Shown piece by piece: positions 8,052-16,774 of a stretch of DNA of 26,948 bases. This DNA comes from Methanomassiliicoccaceae archaeon. GTDB taxonomy: Archaea; Thermoplasmatota; Thermoplasmata; Methanomassiliicoccales; Methanomethylophilaceae. The position numbers and the translations under genes were made by a program. The notes under the pieces were generated by a model. That model saw nothing but the letters and a program-made list of their open reading frames with translations. It did not search any database and was not told where the DNA came from. The stretch is taken from positions 1 through 26,948 of the forward strand of contig WRKC01000099.1 of assembly GCA_009778275.1 (NCBI GenBank). The letters run 5' to 3'. How positions within the stretch are numbered: position 1 is the first letter of the stretch; every line of letters begins with the position of its first letter.

Positions 8052-9295
8052 TCCCGTATCTCTGCCAAGAGACCGCTTATCTTCACCGTCTTCTGTTCGC
8101 CGGATGTCATGTCCCTGAGTGTGACGGAATCGTTCTTCAGGTCCTCGCTTCCCACTATCACGGTATATCTTGAACCGATCGAGGAGGCGTGTTTCATCGC
8201 TTTCGCCATCTTTCTGTCCGCGAGATCGATGTCCGCTGAGATGCCGTTCCTTCTGAGCATCCCTGCTATCTCGAACGCTTTAGGTGTCACGTCGCAGGAT
8301 GCGGCGACAATGTAGGCATCTATTTTCCTACCGGGGCAGGACGCTCCTTCTTTCTCAAGTGCCAGGAGGACCCTGTCGAACCCTATTGCGAACCCCGTCG
8401 AGAACACCTTCTCGCCGCCGAACAGCTCGGAGAGAGTATAGGACCCCCCGCCGCATATCTGCTTCTCCGCGCCCAGAGCGGGCGCTTCTATCTCGAATAC
8501 CACCCCTGTGTAATAGTCCAGCCCGCGGACCACGCCCAGATCTATCTCCGGCGCATCGATGCCCATCGCCGACAGATAGGACAGAACCTGTCTCAGGTAT
8601 TCGGATTCACCCCCGCTTATCCTGCCAAGCACTTCGTTGCCCCCTACGGTGCCTGTGAGGTCGAAGATCGCGTCCGCATCCTCCCTTCCCACGCCTGCCG
8701 CCTCCATAAGAGGCCACGCTTCCTCGTAGAGCTTCTTATCGAGCTTCTGAAGTATTTCCGGCATCTTCTCCGCCGCCACTCCGACTTGGGCCAATTCCCT
8801 CCTCAGCACCCCTATGTGGCCTATGCGCGCCTTGTATTCCTTCAGGCCGAGCGCCTTGACCATATCAAGCGCTGTCGCTATGACTTCCGCATCCGTCTGC
8901 GGCGTTGCCGTGCCGATGATCTCCGCTCCGAATTGGAAGAACTCCCTGTATCTTCCGCTTTGCGGCCTTTCATATCTGAAACATTGTCCGAAATAGAATA
9001 TCTTGATCGGTTTGGGGTCATTGCTCATATTGTTCACGAACGCCCTTATCGCCGGCGCCGTCATCTCCGGCCTGAGCGCGAGGTCCCTGCCGCCTTTGTC
9101 CTTGAAAGCATACAGCTCGTTGATGATGTTCGGTCCCGATCTGAGGATGAAAAGTTCCGCCTCTTCGAAGATCGGGGTCTGTATCTCCCTGAACCCGTAC
9201 CTTTGGGCGGTATTCCTCAGGATGCCCTCATAGAATCTTCTCCTCTCCATCTCGGACGGAAGCAAATCCCTCGTGCCCCTGGGACTCTGTATCAT
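8045..9295 (-). CDS. hisS: Histidyl-tRNA synthetase
   Basis: Class II synthetase charging tRNA-His. The 416 residues are normal for the family. Visible motifs are RPEMT (75-79), motif 2 FRYERPQSGRYREFFQFG (106-123), the histidine-binding RGLDYYTG (257-264), and motif 3 GFAIGFDRVL (301-310), followed by an anticodon-binding domain (about 325-416). The start MIQSPRGTRDLLP is the typical HisRS beginning. A TATA box at 9315-9323 gives it its own leaderless promoter, although the upstream drg gene on the same strand ends only 56 bases away. Confidence 0.97.
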   Translation of the reverse strand: MIQSPRGTRDLLPSEMERRRFYEGILRNTAQRYGFREIQTPIFEEAELFILRSGPNIINELYAFKDKGGRDLALRPEMTAPAIRAFVNNMSNDPKPIKIFYFGQCFRYERPQSGRYREFFQFGAEIIGTATPQTDAEVIATALDMVKALGLKEYKARIGHIGVLRRELAQVGVAAEKMPEILQKLDKKLYEEAWPLMEAAGVGREDADAIFDLTGTVGGNEVLGRISGGESEYLRQVLSYLSAMGIDAPEIDLGVVRGLDYYTGVVFEIEAPALGAEKQICGGGSYTLSELFGGEKVFSTGFAIGFDRVLLALEKEGASCPGRKIDAYIVAASCDVTPKAFEIAGMLRRNGISADIDLADRKMAKAMKHASSIGSRYTVIVGSEDLKNDSVTLRDMTSGEQKTVKISGLLAEIRDH

Positions 9296-9314
9296 GCATG
9301 TACGATGGATTGAG

Positions 9315-9323
9315 GATATATTA
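9315..9323 (-). promoter_or_regulatory. TATA box for hisS
   Basis: TAATATATC on the minus strand lies 20-28 bases before the hisS ATG, in the 56-base gap after drg. This predicts a leaderless mRNA. Confidence 0.5.
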
Positions 9324-9351
9324 GACTGTTGTATGCAAAATCACAGTCGTC

Positions 9352-10452
9352 TCATCTTTTCACGATGATCGTCAGGATGTCCTCATCCTCGACCATGTGG
9401 TCAAGCCCCACCGTCTGACCTGGGAACTTTGCGCTATTGCCCCACACCATGGCGTATCTGAAATTGCTCTTGAAGTCCCTGTGCAGCACTTCGCAGATGT
9501 CCCCCACCGTATTGCCTCTCTTGACGATCAGAGGCTCTACGAGGTCCGCCTCCTTCCCTTGGGGCTTGAGGTAGATGCGGATCATCTCGATCGTGTCGTA
9601 GAGCGTCTGTTTTAGTTCCTCTATGCCGAACCCAGTTGCAGCAGATATCGGGACCGTGATATGGTCCGGATATAGTGCCAGCGTTGCCTCTAATTCCCCC
9701 GGCTTCGCGAGGTCCACCTTGTTTATCGCCACCACACACTTTATGTAAACGCGGTTCCCGGAGAGAACATCCAGCATCTGTTCCACATTGATGTCCTCCC
9801 TTACCACCACAGTGGCGTTTATGTGGCCGTATGCAATGGTCATCTCTTTTACCGTCTCAGCGTCTATCTTTGTGAGTTTGACTGTGGGCTTCACGAGGAC
9901 CCCTCCCTGGGATGAGCCGGTTATCACTACATCCGGTCTTGTCTGGTTCAGCCTTATCGCCGCGTTGTACAGCTCCTTCATCAGGACGTCCATCTTCGGG
10001 TTGAAGATATCGACCACCAGAAGGATCACGTCCGATGCTCTTGCCGCGGCAATGACCTCCCTCCCTCTGCCTTTCCCTCTGGAAGCGTCCTTTATCAGCC
10101 CCGGCATATCCAATATCTGTATCTTTGCGTGGTTGTACTCCAGAACACCAGGTACGATGTCGAGCGTCGTGAAGTGGTACGCACCCACCGCCGATTTTGC
10201 CCCGGTCAGCTGGTTGAGCAGGGTGGATTTGCCCACGGATGGGAACCCCACTAGAGCAACAGTTGCGTCGCCCGCTTTTTTGACATAGAATCCCTTTGTC
10301 GGCCCCTTGGAGGATTTTCTTTTCTCATCCTCAGCGGCAAGACGCGCGATCTTCGCCTTCAGCTTTCCGATGTGGGCTTCCGTGGCTTTGTTGTATTTGG
10401 TGTTGGCTATCTGCTCTTCCAACTCCTTTATCTGCTCCTCGATCGTAGCCAC
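9352..10452 (-). CDS. DRG/Rbg-family GTPase with TGS domain
   Basis: Developmentally-regulated-GTP-binding-protein family; eukaryotic members associate with translating ribosomes. The 366 residues from the GTG at 10452 match the family size. An N-terminal helical region (1-50) precedes the G domain: G1 GFPSVGKST (69-77), TT of G2 near 95, G3 DMPG (115-118), and G4 NKVD (244-247). An S5D2L-like insert and a C-terminal TGS domain (about 285-366) follow. The GTG is chosen because GGAGG (complement at 10458-10462) precedes it with five-base spacing. The open frame extends 30 codons further upstream, but that part lies across the probable TATA box (10481-10489). Confidence 0.93.
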   Translation of the reverse strand: MATIEEQIKELEEQIANTKYNKATEAHIGKLKAKIARLAAEDEKRKSSKGPTKGFYVKKAGDATVALVGFPSVGKSTLLNQLTGAKSAVGAYHFTTLDIVPGVLEYNHAKIQILDMPGLIKDASRGKGRGREVIAAARASDVILLVVDIFNPKMDVLMKELYNAAIRLNQTRPDVVITGSSQGGVLVKPTVKLTKIDAETVKEMTIAYGHINATVVVREDINVEQMLDVLSGNRVYIKCVVAINKVDLAKPGELEATLALYPDHITVPISAATGFGIEELKQTLYDTIEMIRIYLKPQGKEADLVEPLIVKRGNTVGDICEVLHRDFKSNFRYAMVWGNSAKFPGQTVGLDHMVEDEDILTIIVKR

Positions 10453-10480
10453 GGTACCCTCCGGTTGCTGATAGGTAACG

Positions 10481-10489
10481 AATATATTA
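10481..10489 (-). promoter_or_regulatory. Putative TATA box for the DRG GTPase gene
   Basis: On the minus strand the sequence is TAATATATT, 29-37 bases before the GTG start. It falls inside the upstream extension of the open frame and argues against a longer protein. Confidence 0.45.
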
Positions 10490-10559
10490 TGCTTTTTTGA
10501 TTTATCTGCTCTGTATAAAAGAAATGGTTTTAAGAAGTTCAATAAACGGTTTACTGTGT

Positions 10560-10577
10560 CCGATAGTTTTTAATCGG
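10560..10577. promoter_or_regulatory. TATA box for zinc-ribbon gene, enclosed by short inverted repeat
   Basis: TTTTTAA (10567-10573) lies 26-32 bases before the ATG at 10599. It sits between CCGAT (10560-10564) and ATCGG (10573-10577), exact complements. The arms are only 5 bp, so the operator reading is weak; the TATA assignment is better supported. Confidence 0.4.
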
Positions 10578-10598
10578 TTAATTGTGTGAGGTCTCCTC

Positions 10599-11732
10599 AT
10601 GAACAATACCGCAGGTGCTAAAACGTTCGATCTGAAATGGTTCGGCACCCTGTCGCCCATACAGCTGTTGGGGGTCGTCGGCGCTCCGCTTATCGCTCTG
10701 GTCCTGACCCTGCTCGGATTCGGGGCCTTATGCTCTTGCCTGGGTATGCTGATGATCGCTATCGTGCTCTATATGCTGCCGAAGATGCTTGGCGTGGAGA
10801 ATATCAAGCTCATGACGCTGGTCGGCGTCCTTTTCACGGTGGCGGCGGTCTTGATAGGCGGCCTGGTCATGGCACCCATGTTGGTTGAAGACAACCAGGG
10901 AGATCCCCCGGACAACGATTTCTTCACCGACATTGAATATACATTCCCGGGAGACGGGGTCGAAATAAGTGCCAAGGTCATCGGGGACATGGATTCGCGC
11001 ACTGTCTACTTCAAATACGGAGAAGTAAAGGGCGTCGGATTCGGAATAGTGAATGCCCTTACTGATATTATGTCCCCCATGGATGTGACCGGCGGCATAG
11101 TAAGCGGCGCCATCGCGCTGGATCCGGACAAGCTCTACGTCGGATATCTCACAATAAAGGAGGACGGTCCCGACGGCGAAACGACCGTAGAAGGCTCAGA
11201 CACGTCCATGAGTTTCCTGACCGGAGCATTTGACGGAAGCATCACTCCGCTGTGCCTTTGGGGATGTTTCATGGGAACGCTCTATATCGTGATCATTTTC
11301 TTCATGATAATGATCTTCTCAAGCTTCATGAGGACAAGGATGGAGAAGACCAGGCAGAAGATGGAAAAGGAGGGCAGACTCTACCCCCAGGGGTACGGGA
11401 AATGCGAAGAATGCGGCGCCATCGTCCTTCCGGGAGAGGTAAGCTGCAGGAAGTGCGGAGCATACATTGACCGCCCCGAAGAGATGAAACCCAAGAAGAT
11501 GGACTTCTTCGAATGCTCGGAATGCGGCGCGGAGGTCCCGGGAGATGCGAAGCTCTGTCCGAAATGCGGTGCGCCTTTCGACGAGGATGATGAGATCGAG
11601 ATCGTGCATGCGGATGGGACGTCAGAGACAACCAGGGAAACGACCGTATGCCCCGAGTGCGGCGCATCGGTCCCCGCGACCGCTTCATTCTGCACCAAAT
11701 GCGGTGCGAAGTTCGATAAAAGCGAAAAATAA
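10599..11732 (+). CDS. Membrane protein with three C-terminal zinc ribbons
   Basis: No named family recognised. The 377-residue protein has hydrophobic segments at about 21-42, 44-62 and 70-95, a hydrophilic, presumably external domain (96-215), and a fourth membrane segment (about 218-242). A basic stretch (RTRMEKTRQKMEKEGR) follows, then three Cys4 ribbons of the form CxxCGA-x8-CxxCGA: Cys269/272/283/286, Cys306/309/320/323 and Cys351/354/365/368. The ribbons lie on the cytoplasmic side if the basic stretch does. Such ribbons bind zinc and often mediate protein or nucleic-acid contacts; the partner is unknown. It is divergent from the DRG GTPase gene. Confidence 0.85.
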   Translation: MNNTAGAKTFDLKWFGTLSPIQLLGVVGAPLIALVLTLLGFGALCSCLGMLMIAIVLYMLPKMLGVENIKLMTLVGVLFTVAAVLIGGLVMAPMLVEDNQGDPPDNDFFTDIEYTFPGDGVEISAKVIGDMDSRTVYFKYGEVKGVGFGIVNALTDIMSPMDVTGGIVSGAIALDPDKLYVGYLTIKEDGPDGETTVEGSDTSMSFLTGAFDGSITPLCLWGCFMGTLYIVIIFFMIMIFSSFMRTRMEKTRQKMEKEGRLYPQGYGKCEECGAIVLPGEVSCRKCGAYIDRPEEMKPKKMDFFECSECGAEVPGDAKLCPKCGAPFDEDDEIEIVHADGTSETTRETTVCPECGASVPATASFCTKCGAKFDKSEK

Positions 11733-11770
11733 ACACCTTACGATCTCTTTCTTTGATCTCCGATAACAAA

Positions 11771-11779
11771 CTAAATAAC
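11771..11779 (+). promoter_or_regulatory. TATA box for top6B
   Basis: CTAAATAAC lies 25-33 bases before the ATG at 11804 and supports that start over the upstream TTG at 11753. Confidence 0.45.
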
Positions 11780-11803
11780 TTTTCAGCGAATATCCTATCT
11801 CGG

Positions 11804-13822
11804 ATGCGCTCTGAAAAAATTGAGGATTTTACAAGCGGAAGCACAAATGCCCACAGGATGGCGGCGAAGCAGCAGGAGATATCCGTCACGGAGTTCTTCG
11901 AAAAGAACAAGCACATCTTGGGCTTCGATTCCAGATCGAAGTCCCTTCTGATGGGCATAAAAGAGGCGGTGGACAACGCCTTGGACGCTTGCGAGGAGGC
12001 CGGGTTCCTGCCGGAAATAAAAGTAAGGGTGGAACGGCTCCGCGAAGAAGAGGAATACAAGATAACAGTGGAGGACAACGGTCCCGGCATCCTCCATAAG
12101 ATGATGCCGAACGTCTTCGGCCGCCTTCTTTACGGTTCGAGGTTCCACGCTCTCAGACAATCGAGGGGGCAGCAGGGAATAGGGATCTCCGCGACCGTGA
12201 TGTACGGGAACATTTCTACCGGCAAACCCGCCCACATCGAATCGAAGATCGAGGGGGCGGACGAAGTGGCGTGGAAGATGGACATAACCATCGATACGAA
12301 GACGAACCGCCCCATCGTCACCAACGACGCCGCATTCACTTGGGAAGGGAAGGATCACGGCACCAAGGTCGAATACTCCACAAAAGGAAGATACATCACA
12401 GGAAAGCAATCCGTCTTCGAATATCTGAGGAACACGGCGATCGTCAACCCTCACGCAAGAATAGAGTTCCAAGACCCAGAGGGAAAAAGATACATCTTCG
12501 AGAGAGCGACCGAGCAGCTTCCTCCGAAGTCAAAAGAGATCAAGCCGCACCCAGAGGGGATGGAGATCGGCGATCTGATGAAGTACGCGCAGAACACTCA
12601 ACAGAAGACCGTCAGCGCATTCCTGAAGAACGACTTCTCAAGGATAACGGACAGGATAGCTGAGGATATCCTAACCAGAGCTGCGGTGAGCCCCTCGGCC
12701 AAGCCGTCGTCCCTCACCAGGGACAACTGTAAAGCGATGATAGAGGCCATCGCCCAAGTGAAGATCATGGCCCCGCCCACGGACTGTCTGTCCCCGATCG
12801 GTGACACTTTGATAAAGAAGGGGCTCATGCACATTCTGGACGGAATGAGGCCGGATTATTACGCCACTCCCGTTACCCGTCCGCCCAAAGCGGTGAACGG
12901 GAACCCGTTCGTCGTGGAAGCGGGCATCGTCTACGGCGGCGAGATACCTTCTGACGAACAGGTCACCATATTGAGATTCGCGAACCGCGTCCCTCTTCTG
13001 TACCAGCAGGGAGCATGCGCCATCACCAAGGCCATATCGGAAGTTGACTGGAGAAGATACGGGCTTGAGCAGAGGGGCGGGAAGGGCATACCCTTCGGCC
13101 CTGCGATAATATTGGTGCATGTTGCGTCCACGAAGGTACCGTTCACTTCCGAGGGCAAAGAGGCGGTCGCATCCTTCGCGGAACTGCAAAGCGAGATCGA
13201 ACAGGCCCTCAGGCTGTGCGCCAGAAACCTGAAGAGCCACCTGAACAAGATGGAAAGAAAGTCGAAGACCAGCGCAAAGTTCGAGATAGTTCAGGAACTC
13301 ATCCCGGCGATGGCGAAGAAAGCGTCTTCCATGCTCGATATGCCCATGCCGGACCTCAGCAGGACCATCAGCAAGATCATGAACGTGGTCTGGGTGGATT
13401 CAGGCACAAAGAAGGAGGGACAGAAGACCCTCATCGTTTCCTATACGCTGTACAATTACACAACAAAGGAACGCACTCTCGGGCTTCACGCGCATCTCCC
13501 GAAGGAATGCGTCAATCTCACCCTGTTCACCAACCCGCATTTCATCGGTATGAACGATGACGGGAAAGTGACGTGGGAGATAAGAGGCCTTCAGCCTTCC
13601 GCTTCGCTGAAGATCTCCTTTGAGCTGAAGGGGGAGATGGCGGACACGTACGATGCCGATGATGTCTATGTTTCAGGCATCAATCCGGTCCTGGTCATGG
13701 GCGCCGAAGCGCTCCCGGGAGACTGGGGGATCAAAGGGCTGGAGATAACGGAAAGCGACGACGGCGTTCCGGCCGATGAGGATGAGTCGGTGGAGGAGGT
13801 TGAGGACCTTGGCGACGAATGA
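11804..13822 (+). CDS. top6B: DNA topoisomerase VI subunit B
   Basis: ATP-binding subunit of the archaeal type IIB topoisomerase, which relaxes and decatenates DNA. From the ATG at 11804 it is 672 residues. The Bergerat (GHKL) fold shows KEAVDNALDA with Glu54 and Asn58, DNGPGI (91-96) and GQQGIGISA (122-130). The H2TH and transducer domains follow; the transducer reaches its lysine loop in the region of residues 420-450 (RGGKGIPFGPAIILVHVAST). The C-terminus is acidic. An in-frame TTG at 11753 would add 17 residues, but it lies upstream of the TATA box. It overlaps top6A, the usual operon arrangement. Confidence 0.96.
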   Translation: MRSEKIEDFTSGSTNAHRMAAKQQEISVTEFFEKNKHILGFDSRSKSLLMGIKEAVDNALDACEEAGFLPEIKVRVERLREEEEYKITVEDNGPGILHKMMPNVFGRLLYGSRFHALRQSRGQQGIGISATVMYGNISTGKPAHIESKIEGADEVAWKMDITIDTKTNRPIVTNDAAFTWEGKDHGTKVEYSTKGRYITGKQSVFEYLRNTAIVNPHARIEFQDPEGKRYIFERATEQLPPKSKEIKPHPEGMEIGDLMKYAQNTQQKTVSAFLKNDFSRITDRIAEDILTRAAVSPSAKPSSLTRDNCKAMIEAIAQVKIMAPPTDCLSPIGDTLIKKGLMHILDGMRPDYYATPVTRPPKAVNGNPFVVEAGIVYGGEIPSDEQVTILRFANRVPLLYQQGACAITKAISEVDWRRYGLEQRGGKGIPFGPAIILVHVASTKVPFTSEGKEAVASFAELQSEIEQALRLCARNLKSHLNKMERKSKTSAKFEIVQELIPAMAKKASSMLDMPMPDLSRTISKIMNVVWVDSGTKKEGQKTLIVSYTLYNYTTKERTLGLHAHLPKECVNLTLFTNPHFIGMNDDGKVTWEIRGLQPSASLKISFELKGEMADTYDADDVYVSGINPVLVMGAEALPGDWGIKGLEITESDDGVPADEDESVEEVEDLGDE

Positions 13823-14903
13823 AAGACAAAGAACGGCGACGGATAATCTTACCTCGGTCGTAAGGGACATCTACGACCAGCTCAACGGAGGGAACATACC
13901 TGCCATGGAGCTTCCCCTCAGATCGAAGAAGAACATAGAGTTTGATGCTCAGCATAACGTCTGGAAGTACGGGGATCTTCAGACATCCCGCACCTCCAAA
14001 ACGGTCCAAGGCGCACAGATGATGCTGAGGACCATCTATACGGCGGATTTCATTAACGAGATGATACGCGACAATAAGTCCTCCACGCTGAGGGAGATGT
14101 ATTATATCTCCGAAGGCTGGGAACGCGCTAAGTTCAACAGTCAGGACGAGAGCAACCTTCTTGCGGAGGACCTTGAGATAATCTCAAAATGCATGAGAGA
14201 GGACTTCAAACTGAGGCCCGAGGAGAGCGGTGCCCACATCTATGGTAATCTGGACATAAGCACCCTTACGAAAAAAGGGATGAAGAAGTTCAACTGCATG
14301 GACGATGTCGCAGAGACCGGCTTCGCCGTGCCGTACAACGTGGAGAAGGAGAACTTCGGTGTCGGCGACACCGATGCGAAGTTCGTGATGGCCATCGAGA
14401 CCGGCGGTATGTTCGCAAGGCTGGTCGAGAACGGGTTCCCGGAAAGACACGGCGCCATCCTCGTACATCTGAGCGGACAGCCCGCCCGGAGCACAAGGCG
14501 CCTCATCAAAAGGCTGAATGAAGAGAAGGGGCTTCCCGTGACCGTGTTCACCGACGGCGACCCTTGGTCATTCAGGATCTTTGCTTCCGTGGCGTACGGC
14601 GCGATAAAGACCGCCCACATCTCGGAATACCTTGCCACCCCCACAGCGCAGTTCATCGGGATAACCGCATCGGACATCCTGAATTACGATCTTCCGACCG
14701 ACAAATTGTCGGACAAGGATATCGGTGCCCTTGAGGCCGAACTCACGGACCCAAGGTTCAAAGACGGTTTCTGGGTCGGCGAGATACAGGCCATGCTGGA
14801 AATGAAGAAGAAATCCGAGCAGCAGGCGCTGGCGAAGTACGGCCTCGATTACGTCACGGATACGTATCTTCCCGAGAAGCTGACCGAGATGGGGCTCTTA
14901 TGA
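13809..14903 (+). CDS. top6A: DNA topoisomerase VI subunit A (Spo11-like)
   Basis: Catalytic DNA-cleaving subunit and homologue of eukaryotic Spo11. The CAP domain carries REMYYISE, with Tyr99 (the second Tyr) matching the Spo11 catalytic position. The Toprim domain carries Glu197 (MAIETGGMF) and the Asp249-x-Asp251 pair in TDGDPWSF. The start is uncertain. I prefer TTG at 13809, eight bases after GAGGAGGT (13793-13800), giving 364 residues and a 14-base overlap with top6B. In-frame ATGs at 13776 and 13782 would add 9-11 arginine-rich residues; the ATG at 13819 is out of frame. The last six bases overlap convergent lysS. Confidence 0.93.
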   Translation: MATNERQRTATDNLTSVVRDIYDQLNGGNIPAMELPLRSKKNIEFDAQHNVWKYGDLQTSRTSKTVQGAQMMLRTIYTADFINEMIRDNKSSTLREMYYISEGWERAKFNSQDESNLLAEDLEIISKCMREDFKLRPEESGAHIYGNLDISTLTKKGMKKFNCMDDVAETGFAVPYNVEKENFGVGDTDAKFVMAIETGGMFARLVENGFPERHGAILVHLSGQPARSTRRLIKRLNEEKGLPVTVFTDGDPWSFRIFASVAYGAIKTAHISEYLATPTAQFIGITASDILNYDLPTDKLSDKDIGALEAELTDPRFKDGFWVGEIQAMLEMKKKSEQQALAKYGLDYVTDTYLPEKLTEMGLL

Positions 14904-16451
14904 GTTGTGTCTCGAAGCCTGGATGAACCTGTTTATCACGAACTGCTTATCCATGCTGGAAAGGAACGGGCCGAGCCTCGGACCGACATCCTTTCCTATG
15001 AGCACCTGATATATCACTCTGAAACCCGCCTTCGTCCCGACCGGAGATCCCTTCCCGGTCTCTGATACTATCTGGCTTATCGTATCCGCATCCCAGTTGG
15101 CATCGTTCATTCTTTTTACCAGTTCTTGGAAGAAGGCCTTATCATTCATCGTAAGCTCCGTTCCCGGTGGTATGGTCGGATATACTGAAAATTTCACCTG
15201 ATCCGGTGCGAATCCGTTGAGCCAGTACCTCACGCAGTCCACCCTTCTTTTGAGCCTTCTCATGTCCTCTTCATTCGCTTCGGAGAGGTCCATGGTCCTT
15301 TTCAGCACATCCAGGACGCCTTCGAAGGTGTCCGCCATCTGCGCTACGTTGACGAGATGCCTGTACGGAACCTGCAGGGGCAGTTTTTTTGGAACGTGAT
15401 TATGCTGCGCTATCTCATACGCAAGGACAGAATTCTCCTCTGACTCCGTGTATTCGCCTTCGAAGAACAGTTTCTCCATCCTGTCGTACTCGTCGGCCAT
15501 ATCCAGGACACCCATTCCTGAGTCGTAGTCAATGACCTTGCTCGGATTTACCCTCAGGAACATATAGTTCAGGACCTCGGGCGGCGTCATGTTGATGGCA
15601 TCCAGCCCCGTGACGGAACATCCGAGTGACTTGTGCATCTGCCCCACTCCCTTCAACTGAACGAATTCATAGGGGATCGGGTACGGCGTTTTACGGCAGT
15701 ATACCTCCTCTACGATCCTCTTGCCCGTATCGAATGATCCTCCGGATGCGGCGTGGTCCTTGCCGAACGGCTCGGCGGATGTCCCGAATATCATCCATTT
15801 CGCCGGCCACTCCAGTCTCCATGTGAGCTTTCCGTCGCCTTTCCTTATATCTGCGGTCCCATGGTGGCCGCACACGCATTGGTATTCCACAGTTGGATAA
15901 GAGTACGTCTCGAATACTGGGTTGGCGAACCTTTTGCACTCGGAGCACACGGGGCTATACGGCGCATAATCCTCTCTTTCCTCTTTGCCGGAGACCTCGT
16001 GGAGTATCTTTGTTATCTCCTTCCTCTTTTTGAAACATATGTCGATGGCCTCTGCGAACGCCCCCTGCTCATACAATTCGTGCGTCCATATTATCTCGCA
16101 TTTCACATCCAGAGACTCAACCGCATCCAGGAAGGGCTGCACAAAGTGATGGGCGTAATTATTGTGTTTTCCGCAGGGACACGGTATCCAGCAGATGGGT
16201 TTTCCAACATGTTCCTCGAATTCTTTGGGCAGGAAATCATAGCATTTTCTGAGCGGGTCGAATGAGTCGATAAGGTAAATCAGGCGTACCTCTTTGCCCA
16301 GCTTCTCTACGGCGCTTCTCACGGACTCTCCCGTAATGGCCTCCCTCAGACTCCCAACGTGGATTATGCCTGTGGGGCTGATGCCCGTGGCTATCAGAGG
16401 CCTCTCGCATGTATCAGCAACTTCCTTTGCAACAACTTCTGCCCAATGCAT
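14898..16451 (-). CDS. lysS: Lysyl-tRNA synthetase, class I
   Basis: Class I LysRS, found in most archaea and some bacteria and unrelated to the class II form. The 517-residue protein has the HIGH-like box SPTGIIHVGSLRE (25-37) and metal-type cysteines CPCG (91-94), C169xxC172 and C192xC194. The KMSKS region reads MHKSLG (272-277). A helical C-terminal anticodon domain follows. The ATG at 16451 is 25-33 bases after a TATA box (16476-16484), so a leaderless start is preferred; an in-frame GTG at 16460 would add three residues. It is convergent with top6A and divergent from the Sec61-beta gene. Confidence 0.95.
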   Translation of the reverse strand: MHWAEVVAKEVADTCERPLIATGISPTGIIHVGSLREAITGESVRSAVEKLGKEVRLIYLIDSFDPLRKCYDFLPKEFEEHVGKPICWIPCPCGKHNNYAHHFVQPFLDAVESLDVKCEIIWTHELYEQGAFAEAIDICFKKRKEITKILHEVSGKEEREDYAPYSPVCSECKRFANPVFETYSYPTVEYQCVCGHHGTADIRKGDGKLTWRLEWPAKWMIFGTSAEPFGKDHAASGGSFDTGKRIVEEVYCRKTPYPIPYEFVQLKGVGQMHKSLGCSVTGLDAINMTPPEVLNYMFLRVNPSKVIDYDSGMGVLDMADEYDRMEKLFFEGEYTESEENSVLAYEIAQHNHVPKKLPLQVPYRHLVNVAQMADTFEGVLDVLKRTMDLSEANEEDMRRLKRRVDCVRYWLNGFAPDQVKFSVYPTIPPGTELTMNDKAFFQELVKRMNDANWDADTISQIVSETGKGSPVGTKAGFRVIYQVLIGKDVGPRLGPFLSSMDKQFVINRFIQASRHNS

Positions 16452-16475
16452 TATGACCACGCTTGTAACAAACCC

Positions 16476-16484
16476 TTAATAAAA
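16476..16484 (-). promoter_or_regulatory. TATA box for lysS
   Basis: TTTTATTAA on the minus strand, 25-33 bases before the ATG at 16451. Confidence 0.55.
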
Positions 16485-16540
16485 GAGATTTTCGGTCCGT
16501 TCCGGCGGAATGCGCCCCTTCAGTCATATTCCGCGTTAGG

Positions 16541-16548
16541 TTTTTATA
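16541..16548 (+). promoter_or_regulatory. TATA box for Sec61-beta gene
   Basis: TTTTTATA ends 22 bases before the ATG at 16571, predicting a leaderless transcript. Confidence 0.55.
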
Positions 16549-16570
16549 GTGATTCTGGGTTCCTTAATCG

Positions 16571-16735
16571 ATGGCAAAGAAGAACGACAGCGGATTCGCA
16601 TCATCCGCCGGACTGATGAGATATTTCGACACCGAGGATGACAGGGGACTTAAGATAAACCCCAGATATGTCATCGCCGTCGCCATAGCATTCACAGTCC
16701 TGGTATTGCTTTTGCCGGTATTCTTCCCGGTCTGA
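16571..16735 (+). CDS. Preprotein translocase subunit Sec61-beta
   Basis: A 54-residue small gene. The cytoplasmic N-terminus MAKKNDSGFASSAGLMRYFD is the archaeal Sec61-beta signature (small/Ser-rich then AGLMRYFD). INPRYVI leads into a single C-terminal membrane segment (about 34-52). It is the accessory tail-anchored subunit of the SecYE-beta channel. A TATA box lies at the right distance. It has no neighbours of related function, which is common for this gene. The next gene, the antiporter, converges 39 bases away. Confidence 0.93.
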   Translation: MAKKNDSGFASSAGLMRYFDTEDDRGLKINPRYVIAVAIAFTVLVLLLPVFFPV

Positions 16736-16774
16736 GCTTACGTCCTCTGACCATTCATCATCGAACGATGTTCC

